Positions 28,377-36,052 of a stretch of 40,843 nt of DNA are shown here, piece after piece. The stretch comes from Devosia indica (GTDB taxonomy: Bacteria > Pseudomonadota > Alphaproteobacteria > Rhizobiales > Devosiaceae), in NCBI RefSeq assembly GCF_003056405.1, contig NZ_PYVZ01000024.1, positions 1-40,843 on the forward strand, in the 5' to 3' direction. Below the pieces are notes generated by a model. The model was not told the DNA's origin, ran no database searches, and saw nothing but the letters and a program-made list of their open reading frames with translations. A program made the position numbers and the translations under genes. Every line of letters begins with the position of its first letter. The stretch's first letter is position 1.

Positions 28377-28392
28377 TGCATTAGAGAATGCG
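28377..28392. promoter_or_regulatory. Dyad operator candidate, copy A (TGCATT-N4-AATGCG)
   Basis: TGCATT AGAG AATGCG forms a near-perfect inverted repeat (one end mismatch) in the divergent region between the GntR and lactonase genes. The same dyad occurs upstream of the third GH-like gene at 33726. Half-sites with TGCATTA occur nearby at 28485 and 28531, the latter 20 bases before the lactonase start. The matched pair suggests a shared repressor, most simply one of the two FCD-GntR proteins. Confidence 0.6.
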
Positions 28393-28550
28393 TCAATGAC
28401 CATTGACACTCCGGCTCCAATCTCTGGGAGCGTCCAAAAACTCGGAAAAACCGCCCCCTATGCAAATGTCGGCTCATTATGCCGTGCATTAATAAAACTG
28501 CTTGCAGCACTTCGTGACACAATTTACGTATGCATTATCAGGGAGAACCT

Positions 28551-29570
28551 ATGTTGGCCTTTTCAGCTTTCAAGCCCCCCATGTCCGATCTCAAACCCAT
28601 AGGGTCCGGGCTGACGCGCCCCGAATGCGTCCTCACACATCGCTCGGGCTTCCTGTTCTGTTCGGACTGGCAGGGGAGGGGTGGGGTCGCTGTCGTCAGT
28701 CCACGCGGGGAGGTCCGGCGGGTTTCTATTGCCGGCACCGGAAGTGATCTGCGGCCCAACGGCATCGCCCTGGAGCCAGGCGGATCCTTCTTGCTGGCGC
28801 ATCTGGGCGCCACGGATGGCGGCGTCTTCCGGCTCTTCCCCGATGGCTCGATTGAACCCGTACTGACCGACATTGACGGTGCGGCAATACCCCCGAGCAA
28901 TTTTCCGCTTCGCGACCGGCAGGGGCGCCTGTGGCTGACCGTCTCCACGCGGATAGCCCCTCGGGCCGATGACTATCGCCCCTCCGCGGCTTCCGGCTTT
29001 ATTGCCGTTTCGGACGCCAATGGAGCCCGTGTCGTTGCAGATGGTCTGGGCTATGCCAACGAAATCGCCTTCTCGGCCGATGAACGCCACCTCTTCGTCA
29101 ATGAGACGTTCGCTCGCAGATTGACACGGTTTGACGTTCGTCCGGATGGCGGACTGGGGGGCGCAACGCTCATCTGGCAGTTCGGGCCGGGGGACTACCC
29201 AGACGGACTGGTCCTCGATGAGGACGGTGGCCTGTGGGTCACGAGCATCGTCTCGAATCGTGTCATTCGCGTTGCCCCGGACGGCAGTACAGCGGAACGG
29301 GTCCTGGAGGATGCAGACCCCGGTCATTTGGCGTTGGCTGAAGCTGCCTACGCCAGCAGCCGCATGGGCCGTTCACATCTTGACCAGCAGCCCGCGCCCG
29401 TGCTGCGCAACATTTCGTCGCTGGCGTTTGGCGGGTCCGATCTTCGGACAGCCTATCTGGGTTGCCTGCTGGGCGACCAGATCTTCTCTTTCACCACGTC
29501 TCACCGCGGCCTGCGACCGCTGCACTACGACTTCGACATTTCTCCCCTTCTGCAAGCGCTGGATTTCTAA
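28551..29570 (+). CDS. SMP-30/gluconolactonase family lactonase
   Basis: Predicted sugar-lactone hydrolase of 339 residues, six-bladed propeller. Metal-ligand positions of the family are recognisable: Glu in TRPECVLTH, Asn in PPSNFPLRD, Asn in YANEIAFSAD and Asp in YPDGLVLDEDGGLWV. It would open an aldonolactone made by the Gfo/Idh/MocA enzyme of the same operon. The ATG at 28551 is supported by GGGAGA 4 bases upstream. It heads a plus-strand operon of four genes and overlaps the next gene by one base (TAATG). No signal peptide is seen, so it acts in the cytoplasm. Confidence 0.85.
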   Translation: MLAFSAFKPPMSDLKPIGSGLTRPECVLTHRSGFLFCSDWQGRGGVAVVSPRGEVRRVSIAGTGSDLRPNGIALEPGGSFLLAHLGATDGGVFRLFPDGSIEPVLTDIDGAAIPPSNFPLRDRQGRLWLTVSTRIAPRADDYRPSAASGFIAVSDANGARVVADGLGYANEIAFSADERHLFVNETFARRLTRFDVRPDGGLGGATLIWQFGPGDYPDGLVLDEDGGLWVTSIVSNRVIRVAPDGSTAERVLEDADPGHLALAEAAYASSRMGRSHLDQQPAPVLRNISSLAFGGSDLRTAYLGCLLGDQIFSFTTSHRGLRPLHYDFDISPLLQALDF

Positions 29571-30676
29571 TGCCCGCCATCTCTTCATTCGACATTGCTG
29601 TACTGCCCGGCGACGGCATCGGAGCGGAAGTTATCGCACCCTGCCTTGAGATCCTGAAAGCCGCCATCGACAAAGTTGGTGGGTTCGAGCTGCGGTTTTC
29701 CGAGCTTCCCGCCGGGGCCGGCGAATTTCAGCGCAGCGGAATCGCGTTGCCACCGGATACCCTTGCTGCCTGCCGCAAGGCCGATGCCATCCTGCTCGGT
29801 GCCATGGGCTGGCCGGAAGTTCGCTATCCTGACGGCACCGAAATCGCGCCGCAGCTTGATTTGCGGACCGAGCTGAACCTTTTCGCCGGAGTGCGCCCGA
29901 CGCGGCTATTGCCAGGAATAAGCCCGGTCCTTTCGGATCCGCGCGCGGCCGAACTCGATTTTGTCATCATTCGGGAAAGTGTCGAAGGGCTCTTCGCCAT
30001 GCGCGATCAGGGCATGGTGGTCGACGATGCCGAGGCACGCGACACGATGGTGATCACCCGCAAGGTCTGCGAACCACTGTTCGACTTTTCGTTCGACTAC
30101 ACGCGCAAAAGAGCCCAACGTGGTGGCCGCAACCAGCTGACCTGTGTTGACAAGGCCAATGTCTTTGCCAGCCTGGCCTTCTTTCGCAAGATTTTCGATG
30201 AGCGTCATGCGCGGAACGGTGACGTCTCGGCCAGGCATGCCTATGTTGACGCCACTGCCCTCAATCTGGTTCGGCGCCCCTGGGATTTCGACGTGATCGT
30301 GACCGAGAACATGTTTGGCGATATTCTTTCCGATCTCGCTGCCGGCCTCATTGGCGGTATGGGCTTTGCACCGTCCGCCGATATCGGCTTGGACCACGCA
30401 GTGTTCCAACCCTGTCACGGATCTGCACCGGATATCGCGGGCAAGGGCATGGCCAACCCCACCGCGACCTTCCTTTCCGGCGCCATGATGCTCGACTGGT
30501 TGGGTGACCGGCATGGCTGCGCGTCCGCCAACAGGGCTGCCGCGATCGTGCGCACCGCCGTCGACGATGCCTATCGTGCCGGAACGCGCCCTTACGAGGT
30601 CGGCGGCTCGCACGGCACGGAAGCGATTGCATTGGCAGTCAGCGATGCCATCGGCGCCACGGCCCTGGCGACATAG
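29570..30676 (+). CDS. Isocitrate/isopropylmalate dehydrogenase family enzyme (tartrate dehydrogenase-like)
   Basis: Metal- and NAD-dependent oxidative enzyme of 368 residues acting on a 2-hydroxy acid. Family marks: [24 protein letters not shown] (substrate arginines), [12 protein letters not shown] (region setting the C4 side-chain specificity), CVDKANVF (Lys), [20 protein letters not shown] (Asp metal ligands) and [17 protein letters not shown] (nucleotide binding). The IRESVEG string differs from LeuB (VRELTGG-like) and resembles the isocitrate/tartrate groups, so leucine synthesis is unlikely. In this operon I expect oxidation, with or without decarboxylation, of an aldonate or tetronate; it could supply the keto acid used by OtnK. 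It overlaps the lactonase stop by one base. Confidence 0.8.
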   Translation: MPAISSFDIAVLPGDGIGAEVIAPCLEILKAAIDKVGGFELRFSELPAGAGEFQRSGIALPPDTLAACRKADAILLGAMGWPEVRYPDGTEIAPQLDLRTELNLFAGVRPTRLLPGISPVLSDPRAAELDFVIIRESVEGLFAMRDQGMVVDDAEARDTMVITRKVCEPLFDFSFDYTRKRAQRGGRNQLTCVDKANVFASLAFFRKIFDERHARNGDVSARHAYVDATALNLVRRPWDFDVIVTENMFGDILSDLAAGLIGGMGFAPSADIGLDHAVFQPCHGSAPDIAGKGMANPTATFLSGAMMLDWLGDRHGCASANRAAAIVRTAVDDAYRAGTRPYEVGGSHGTEAIALAVSDAIGATALAT

Positions 30677-30678
30677 CC

Positions 30679-31701
30679 GTGCTCAAACTGTGCACATTCG
30701 GCGCTGGCTATTTCAGCCAGTTCCACTATCGGGCGTGGGAACGCATCAAGGCCGTACACCTCGCCGGAATATGCGACCGCAACGCCGATGCTACCGAGCG
30801 GGTCGCAGCGCAGTTCCCGACGGCCCGGCGCTATACCGATCTTGAGACCATGCTGGATCGCGAACGGCCGGACCTATTGGATATCATTGTACCCCCCCAA
30901 GCCCATCTCGATGCCATCCGCGCCGCCACCAGCCGCGGTATCAACGTCATCTGCCAGAAGCCGTTCTGCGGAATACTGGGGTGTGCCCAGCAGGCTGCCG
31001 CTCTGGCCCAGAGCTCCGGTACCACATTGATCGTGCATGAGAATTTCCGCTTCCAGCCATGGTACGGCAAGCTGAACGATCTGCTGCGGGGTGGTTCGCT
31101 GGGAGAGGTCTACGGTGCCACATTCCGGCTCCGTCCGGGTGACGGGCAGGGGGATCATGCCTATCTCGAACGTCAGCCGTATTTTCGCGACATGCCGCGC
31201 TTCATGGTGCACGAAACCGGCGTCCACTATGTCGATGTCTTCCGCTATTTGTTCGGCGAAGTCGAGGCAGTTACCGCTCGCCTGCGCCGCATCAATCCCA
31301 GCATCGCAGGCGAGGATGCCGGCATAGTCGTCCTTGAGATGGCAGGCGGGATGACGGCGACACTGGATGCCAATCGACTGTCTGACCACCCGGCCAGCAA
31401 CCGCCGGCGCACCTTGGGCGAGATGCTGGTTGAGACAGAGGCAGGCGCTGTATCGATCAGCGGCGACGGGATTGTCTCTCTGCGCCGCCATGGGGAGAAC
31501 GTGGCCAGGCCAATCGAATACGACTGGCAGGATATGGATTTTGGCGGCGATTGCGTCTATCGCACGCAGGTTGCTGCGGTTGCTGCGTTGCTGGGGCAGG
31601 CCCCGCCGGTGAATACTGCATCACAATATCTGGTCAACTTGCGCATCGAAGAGGCAATCTATGAGTCCCACGAGCAGGGTCGACGCATTGTCCTCAATTG
31701 A
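30679..31701 (+). CDS. Gfo/Idh/MocA family oxidoreductase
   Basis: NAD(P)-dependent sugar dehydrogenase of 340 residues. The Rossmann part has TFGAGYFSQFHYRAW and IVPPQAHLDAI; the usual EKP dinucleotide/catalytic motif appears as QKPFCG, with Gln for Glu. The C-terminal half has the catalytic-type HETGVHYVDVFRYLFG segment. The family oxidises sugars at C1 to lactones or at C3 to keto sugars. Beside a lactonase the first role is natural; beside two xylose-isomerase-like proteins a 3-keto role is the alternative. The start is GTG at 30679, two bases after the preceding stop, with no clear Shine-Dalgarno, so coupling is likely. Confidence 0.85.
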   Translation: MLKLCTFGAGYFSQFHYRAWERIKAVHLAGICDRNADATERVAAQFPTARRYTDLETMLDRERPDLLDIIVPPQAHLDAIRAATSRGINVICQKPFCGILGCAQQAAALAQSSGTTLIVHENFRFQPWYGKLNDLLRGGSLGEVYGATFRLRPGDGQGDHAYLERQPYFRDMPRFMVHETGVHYVDVFRYLFGEVEAVTARLRRINPSIAGEDAGIVVLEMAGGMTATLDANRLSDHPASNRRRTLGEMLVETEAGAVSISGDGIVSLRRHGENVARPIEYDWQDMDFGGDCVYRTQVAAVAALLGQAPPVNTASQYLVNLRIEEAIYESHEQGRRIVLN

Positions 31702-32377
31702 CGCAGCCGCACCGGTCGACCGCTCCAATCAGGCCGATGTCGCCTATGACAGGCTCAAGCGGCTGATCCTTGACGGCGCCCTGCCGGCCGGTGCGCAAAT
31801 GCTGGAGCAGGAGGCCGCGACCCGGCTCAACATGAGCCGGACGCCAGTGCGTGAGGCGATGGTACGGCTGCGCCAAGAGGGCATGGTCGAGATCCGCCCG
31901 CGTCACGGCATGCGTGTGCTGCCCGTTTCGGCTCGCGACATGGCAGAGATTTACGAAGTACTCACGGCGCTTGAAGGCATTGCGGCCGAAGCCGTCGCCC
32001 GCAAGGGCATTGCGGCCCGTCCCCTTGCCTCATTGCGTGCTGCAGTGGCGGACATGGACAAGGCGCTTGAGGCAGGGGACTTGGTCAACTGGGCCGAGGC
32101 GGACGAGCGGTTTCACTTCCAACTTGTGCAGTTGAGCGGCAATTCCAGGCTCATTCAGATGGTGGGTCAGCTTTGGGATCAGGCGCATCGAGCCCGCATG
32201 CTGACGCTGCAATTGCGGCCCACGCCAACCAATTCGGTCACCGAACATGCGGCTCTGGTCGACGCAATTGCCAGCGGTGATCCTGAATCTGCACGTCAGA
32301 TCCATGAGGATCACCGCCGCCGGGCCGGCAAAATGTTGGTGGAGCTGCTCGAACGGCTGGGTCTCACCCAGCTTTAA
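31661..32377 (+). CDS. FCD-type GntR transcriptional regulator, second of the catabolic island
   Basis: Regulator of 238 residues with a winged helix-turn-helix (LEQEAATRLNMSRTPVREAMVRLRQEGMV) and an FCD domain (ADERFHFQLVQLSGN; EHAALVDAIASGD; HEDHRRRAG) that keeps the metal-ligand pattern. GAAGAGG lies 6 bases before the ATG, inside the end of the oxidoreductase gene (41-base overlap). It is the last gene of the lactonase operon and converges with a 14-base overlap on the ABM-domain gene. It may read an intermediate of the pathway, while the other GntR reads a different one. Confidence 0.88.
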   Translation: MSPTSRVDALSSIDAAAPVDRSNQADVAYDRLKRLILDGALPAGAQMLEQEAATRLNMSRTPVREAMVRLRQEGMVEIRPRHGMRVLPVSARDMAEIYEVLTALEGIAAEAVARKGIAARPLASLRAAVADMDKALEAGDLVNWAEADERFHFQLVQLSGNSRLIQMVGQLWDQAHRARMLTLQLRPTPTNSVTEHAALVDAIASGDPESARQIHEDHRRRAGKMLVELLERLGLTQL

Positions 32378-32672
32378 GCCAGAACCGCCGCACATGCTTG
32401 CGCGCGATCATGCCCGTGGTTCGGGCCGCGAACGCCGCGTAGTGCGGCGAGGCCAGATGAGCAGAGAAAGCAGCATCGCCTTCATAGACCTCATAAAGGA
32501 AGACCTTCCTGTCGTCCGCACAGTCGATGCTGACATCAAACTGATGGCATCCCGGCTCGTCATGCAGGGACGTTGCAGCATTCTCAGCAACCAGGCGCAT
32601 GAAATCCTCCCGGTCACCATCGAGCAGTAATTCGACGGTGACCACCAGGCGGGTGGGCCGGCTTTCAGGCAC
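32364..32672 (-). CDS. Small ABM-domain protein (YgiN-like putative monooxygenase)
   Basis: Protein of 102 residues with a single antibiotic-biosynthesis-monooxygenase (dimeric alpha-beta barrel) domain: LVVTVELLLDGDREDFMRLV, NAATSLHDEPGCHQFDVS, VFLYEVYEGDAAFSAHLASPHY. Cofactor-free members are quinol monooxygenases or, as LsrG, isomerise a sugar-derived ketone phosphate, so an isomerase role is plausible here. I use GTG at 32672 (AAGGA about 9 bases upstream), which overlaps the stop of the GH-like gene by 8 bases; a TTG at 32696 would add 8 residues. It is co-transcribed with paralogue 3. Confidence 0.75.
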   Translation of the reverse strand: MPESRPTRLVVTVELLLDGDREDFMRLVAENAATSLHDEPGCHQFDVSIDCADDRKVFLYEVYEGDAAFSAHLASPHYAAFAARTTGMIARKHVRRFWLKAG

Positions 32673-33702
32673 CGGTGATTTCCTTGAGCAGGCCAAAGAA
32701 CCCCTTCTTGCGGGCGCTGTTTATTGTCCAGTCCACTGGCAGCGACTGAAATCCGTCTTCGTAGCGCTCACGGTTCATGCGGTAGTCGAAATAGCCCCAG
32801 GACACATCCTCACCGATCGCGGCCACGAAGTTGTTGTCGGCCTTGTCGAAATCGAAGTGGTCATCCTCGTTGATCATTACCGGCATTGGCCGATAGTAGG
32901 GTTGGGCCCGATTGGCGCGTACCATGAGGCGGACACTGTCTGGATGATGTGTGCCGTTGCCATGCAGCAGCAGAAAATCGGCGCTGCCCATAATCTTCTC
33001 GTTGACTGGCTTGGGGTGGGCCAGGCTCGTCGACACCAGCAGGCGTCCGCTGGGCGTGTTGAACTTGCCGCTCGAGCGCTCCTGCGCCAGCTTGATCAAC
33101 TCATCGCCGCGCGCCGCCTCGATATTGGGCTGGGCGAAGGGAAGGTCGACCTCGTTGCCGATTTCGAGCAATACGTTTCTCGCCTCGTGCGCCGCCAGCC
33201 AGTCGACCATGTTGACGACGGCGTTGCGAACAGCCTCTTCGCTGTCAAAAATGCGCGTCTGCTTCCAATAAAACAGCCCGAGAATGACAACCATTCCAAG
33301 CTTGTCGCAGGCAGCAATGATCTGCTCCAGCCGGTCAAGCCAAGGTTGCTTGAGACTGCCGTCGGCATTGAAGCCGGTCAGGACCCAGGGCTGAACACCG
33401 CTATAGCCTTGTGGACTGCCGGCCTGCATGTTGATGCCCACCGCATCCAGACCGTGGGCCCGATAATCCTTGAGCGCTGCCAGGAATTCTCGAACATTGC
33501 GTTCCGCGGAGAATTCCTCGCCGTCCGGATACATCCAGACGCCCCTGGTCGAGGGGTTCTCGTCGTCCGAGAGCGCCTGCACCATGCGCGAGTTGAACAG
33601 GAGCCCCTCAATCGAGAGTCCATTCCATGAGCGACCCTGATGGGTCGGCCTGCCATTTACACAAAACTTCGTCTGCTCGATCGAAACTACGGTCTCAGTC
33701 AA
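32665..33702 (-). CDS. Uncharacterised GH-A-like TIM-barrel hydrolase, paralogue 3
   Basis: Third paralogue, 345 residues. Shared blocks: FCVNGRPTHQGRSWNG, IEGLLFNSRMVQALSDDENP, MYPDGEEFSAERN (the YPDTGVWDPDRN block is altered here), NMQAGSPQGY, LFYWKQTRIFDSEE, LEIGNEVDLPF (E184), PVMINEDDHF (E279), SWGYFDYRMNRERYEDGFQS and LPVDWTINSARKKGFF. Both predicted catalytic glutamates are kept, so it should be active, but the divergence of the third block and the NEDD/GYFDY pair suggests another substrate or linkage. It has no signal peptide. It forms its own unit with the ABM-domain gene, and the TGCATT dyad lies 24-39 bases upstream of its start. Confidence 0.7.
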   Translation of the reverse strand: MTETVVSIEQTKFCVNGRPTHQGRSWNGLSIEGLLFNSRMVQALSDDENPSTRGVWMYPDGEEFSAERNVREFLAALKDYRAHGLDAVGINMQAGSPQGYSGVQPWVLTGFNADGSLKQPWLDRLEQIIAACDKLGMVVILGLFYWKQTRIFDSEEAVRNAVVNMVDWLAAHEARNVLLEIGNEVDLPFAQPNIEAARGDELIKLAQERSSGKFNTPSGRLLVSTSLAHPKPVNEKIMGSADFLLLHGNGTHHPDSVRLMVRANRAQPYYRPMPVMINEDDHFDFDKADNNFVAAIGEDVSWGYFDYRMNRERYEDGFQSLPVDWTINSARKKGFFGLLKEITGA

Positions 33703-33725
33703 AACTACCTCCCAGGTTCAATGTA

Positions 33726-33741
33726 TGCATTACAGAATGCA
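33726..33741. promoter_or_regulatory. Dyad operator candidate, copy B (TGCATT-N4-AATGCA)
   Basis: A perfect inverted repeat, TGCATT ACAG AATGCA, sits just upstream of the third GH-like gene, overlapping where its promoter or transcript start should be. Copy A at 28377 has the same arms and spacing. It ties this outer unit to the divergent promoter region of the island. Confidence 0.65.
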
Positions 33742-33807
33742 TTGATTTTGGCAAGGTCGAATGTCTCCTGTTCCCCGCTGACGGCGCTGTCCAAGGGGAT
33801 CGCGGGG

Positions 33808-33963
33808 CAGGGAAGTGACCCATTCGCTGCGGCGCACCAAGGCCCCGCTATCTGCAGGGTGAACGGCAATCTCGGCGCTATGCAGATCCTTCTTGGCCAC
33901 GCCGGGATCGAGCCAATCGCTCGATATCCGGGCACAGACGTGAAGGATGCACAGGACCGATCT
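33808..33963 (+). pseudogene. Frameshifted C-terminal remnant of a tyrosine recombinase (integrase)
   Basis: Two reading frames together give the end of a phage-type integrase. Frame one at 33818-33844 reads THSLRRTKA, the H-x-x-R box. After 33844 one base seems lost, and the next frame reads ICRVNGNLGAMQILLGHAGIE, then PIARYPGTDVKDA, which matches the usual ending RxxGNLRAVQLLLGHxxIExTVRYLG. The catalytic tyrosine codon is at 33925-33927. No upstream catalytic part is recognisable. The rest of the 33742-34143 gap carries no other gene. It marks an old integration boundary between the sugar island and the Dev region. Confidence 0.75.
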
Positions 33964-34143
33964 GCATCGACCGGGGGCCTTGCCAACGGCGCCCGAGCAC
34001 CGGTGAGACCGCGTCCGCAGACACCGCTTTTGGCGCTCCGTGCAGCAATGGCCATTCCGCTTCAGGGGGTCAAACCGCGATTTTTTTCCTGCCACCGCGA
34101 CACGCGGCACACCTGGCCGCGCTGATGTGCATCGCCAGGGCAG

Positions 34144-34866
34144 TCACGCCGGTGCGGTCGAGGCATTGTTGCGCGCGGTGCCGGCTCGATCCTCAACGAT
34201 CCTGCCATCTTCCAGTGTCACCACGCGGTCTGCCAGATCGAGGATCCGCGGGTCGTGGGTGACCATGACGGTCGTGGTGCCTCGAGCGCGGCCTAGATCC
34301 TTGAACAGACGCACCGCCGCAAGGCCGCTGACCTTGTCCAGGGCCGCAGTTGGTTCGTCCGCAAAGATGATGTCGGGGTTCGATGCCAGAGCCCGCGCGA
34401 TGGCCACACGCTGCTTCTGTCCCCCTGAGAGATTGCCTGGGAGGTAATCCAGCCGCTGGCCCAGCCCCAGGAGGTCCAGAAGGTGATCCGCCGCAAGGGC
34501 ATGCCGTTTCGGATCGCCCCGGCCATGCACCTGCAACCCCATCATCACGTTCTGCCGGGCCGTCAGGCTATCGTGCAGGTTATGGGCCTGAAAAATGAAA
34601 CCGAGGCGCCGGCGCATGTCGATCCGGCTGATCTCGTCGGACTGAAACAGCTCCCGATCCAGCAGCCGGACGCTGCCGGCATGCACCTCGCGCAGACACC
34701 CCATGAGTGTCAGCAGCGTTGTCTTCCCTGAACCGGAGGGGCCCATCAGGACAGTAAGCGATCCGCGCGCAACCGCCAGGTTCACATCGAACAGGGCCTG
34801 CTTGCGGGCTTCGCCGTCGCCGAAAAAGTGCTCAAGAGCTGTGACTTCGATCGCTGTCTCTGTCAT
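34144..34866 (-). CDS. devA: DevA-type ABC exporter ATP-binding protein
   Basis: ATPase (240 residues) of the MacB/LolD/DevA class: Walker A GPSGSGKTTLLTLMGCLR, Q-loop FIFQAHNLHDSLTARQNV, signature LSGGQKQRVAIARAL, Walker B IIFADEPTAALD, switch VTHDPRILDLADR. The TLMGCLREVHAGSV and FQAHNLHDSLTA strings are characteristic of DevA. It powers the DevBCA exporter. ATG at 34866 is chosen because GAGGC lies upstream and because an earlier start (34926) would add unrelated residues overlapping devC. Confidence 0.85.
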   Translation of the reverse strand: MTETAIEVTALEHFFGDGEARKQALFDVNLAVARGSLTVLMGPSGSGKTTLLTLMGCLREVHAGSVRLLDRELFQSDEISRIDMRRRLGFIFQAHNLHDSLTARQNVMMGLQVHGRGDPKRHALAADHLLDLLGLGQRLDYLPGNLSGGQKQRVAIARALASNPDIIFADEPTAALDKVSGLAAVRLFKDLGRARGTTTVMVTHDPRILDLADRVVTLEDGRIVEDRAGTARNNASTAPA

Positions 34867-34873
34867 TGCGGCC

Positions 34874-36052
34874 TCAAAACAGGTCCGCCGGCTCGGCGGC
34901 GGCGAGTTTGCGCATGGCAAGGACACCGGACATGGCGCAGGCGATGATCGTGCCGATGAAGACGGCGACGGCGCGGTCCGGGGTCATGAAGATCGGGATG
35001 TTCGTCAGATAGGCCAGCGACCGGTAGAACAGCTCGGACAGGGCAAGCCCGGGCCAGAAGCCGATCGCCGCCAGGATGATTGCCTCCTCCAGGATGATGC
35101 CGACGAAGAACCCCTGGCGGAATCCCATGGCCTTGAAGGTCGCATATTCACGGATGTGATCGGCGACATCAGCCGACAGCACCTGGTAAGCGATTACAAT
35201 GCCCACAATGATGCCGATGACCACGCCAAAGGCGAAGATCAGGCCCGTCGGGCGCTCGGTCATCTGGTAGCGCACCTCCTGTTCCATTGCTTGGGTGACA
35301 GTGCGGATCCGGACCGCATCCGGCGGGTAAAGCTGTGCCAGTTCGGTCGCCACCCGCCCGGGATCGGCGCCGGGATCAAGCGCCAGCAGGATGTGGCTGG
35401 GCGTGGCGGAGCTGCGCTGTGGAAACAACTGGAAGAAGGTCTGATCGGAAACCAGGAACACGCCGTCGCCACCGAATCCGCCGCCGATCGACACGGTGCC
35501 GATCGCGCCGAGCTGACGGCCCTGCATTTCGAACGGCACTGGCGCCTCGGGATGCGCCGCAGCGAATCCGCGCATGTCGACGAAGCGCGTGAGCGTGTCG
35601 ACCAGCGCTGTGTCCGACAGGGACAGGCTGATCAGAGGCGCGGCCAGCGCCTCATGCACAAACGGCCCGGCGTCCGGCTCAAGGCCGAAGAACTGTATCG
35701 AGGAGGACGCATCATTCCCCGAGATCCAGGTCGAGCGGCCCATATAGATCGGCGTACCGCCTGTCACATCCGGGTGCACCAGCGCCTGGAACATTCTCTG
35801 CCGCGGCAGTGTCGAGGCATCGGACAGTGACTCCGACTCGGCAGGCGAGATGATCAGCAGATCGGGTTGAAACAGCCGGTAGGGGATAGCCACCGATTCC
35901 GCCATCGATCCTGCCAGACCCAGTTGGACGAAGACGAGCACATTGGCGAAGGCGACACCAGCCAACGCCGCAAGCAGCCGGCCCGGGTGATGCATGAGTT
36001 GCAGATACCCGATCGGCAACCGGCCAAGCAGGCGTGCAAGAAACGCGGTCAT
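34874..36052 (-). CDS. devC: DevC-type ABC exporter permease
   Basis: Inner-membrane permease of 392 residues with four predicted helices: one near the N-terminus and three in the last 150 residues, with a large periplasmic domain between, as in MacB/FtsX-type exporters. DevC marks are LAALAGVAFANVLVFVQLG, PDLLIISPAESESL, GVFLVSDQTFFQLF, TERPTGLIFAFGVVIGIIVG, and the very conserved VADHIREYATFKAMGF. In cyanobacteria DevBCA exports heterocyst glycolipids with TolC; here the cargo is unknown. Its start overlaps the devB stop by 4 bases. Confidence 0.88.
   Translation of the reverse strand: MTAFLARLLGRLPIGYLQLMHHPGRLLAALAGVAFANVLVFVQLGLAGSMAESVAIPYRLFQPDLLIISPAESESLSDASTLPRQRMFQALVHPDVTGGTPIYMGRSTWISGNDASSSIQFFGLEPDAGPFVHEALAAPLISLSLSDTALVDTLTRFVDMRGFAAAHPEAPVPFEMQGRQLGAIGTVSIGGGFGGDGVFLVSDQTFFQLFPQRSSATPSHILLALDPGADPGRVATELAQLYPPDAVRIRTVTQAMEQEVRYQMTERPTGLIFAFGVVIGIIVGIVIAYQVLSADVADHIREYATFKAMGFRQGFFVGIILEEAIILAAIGFWPGLALSELFYRSLAYLTNIPIFMTPDRAVAVFIGTIIACAMSGVLAMRKLAAAEPADLF

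Noticed and set aside
33730..34110. 126-codon minus-strand frame in the gap before the Dev genes
   Set aside because: It lies opposite the integrase remnant and shows no family features or start signal.
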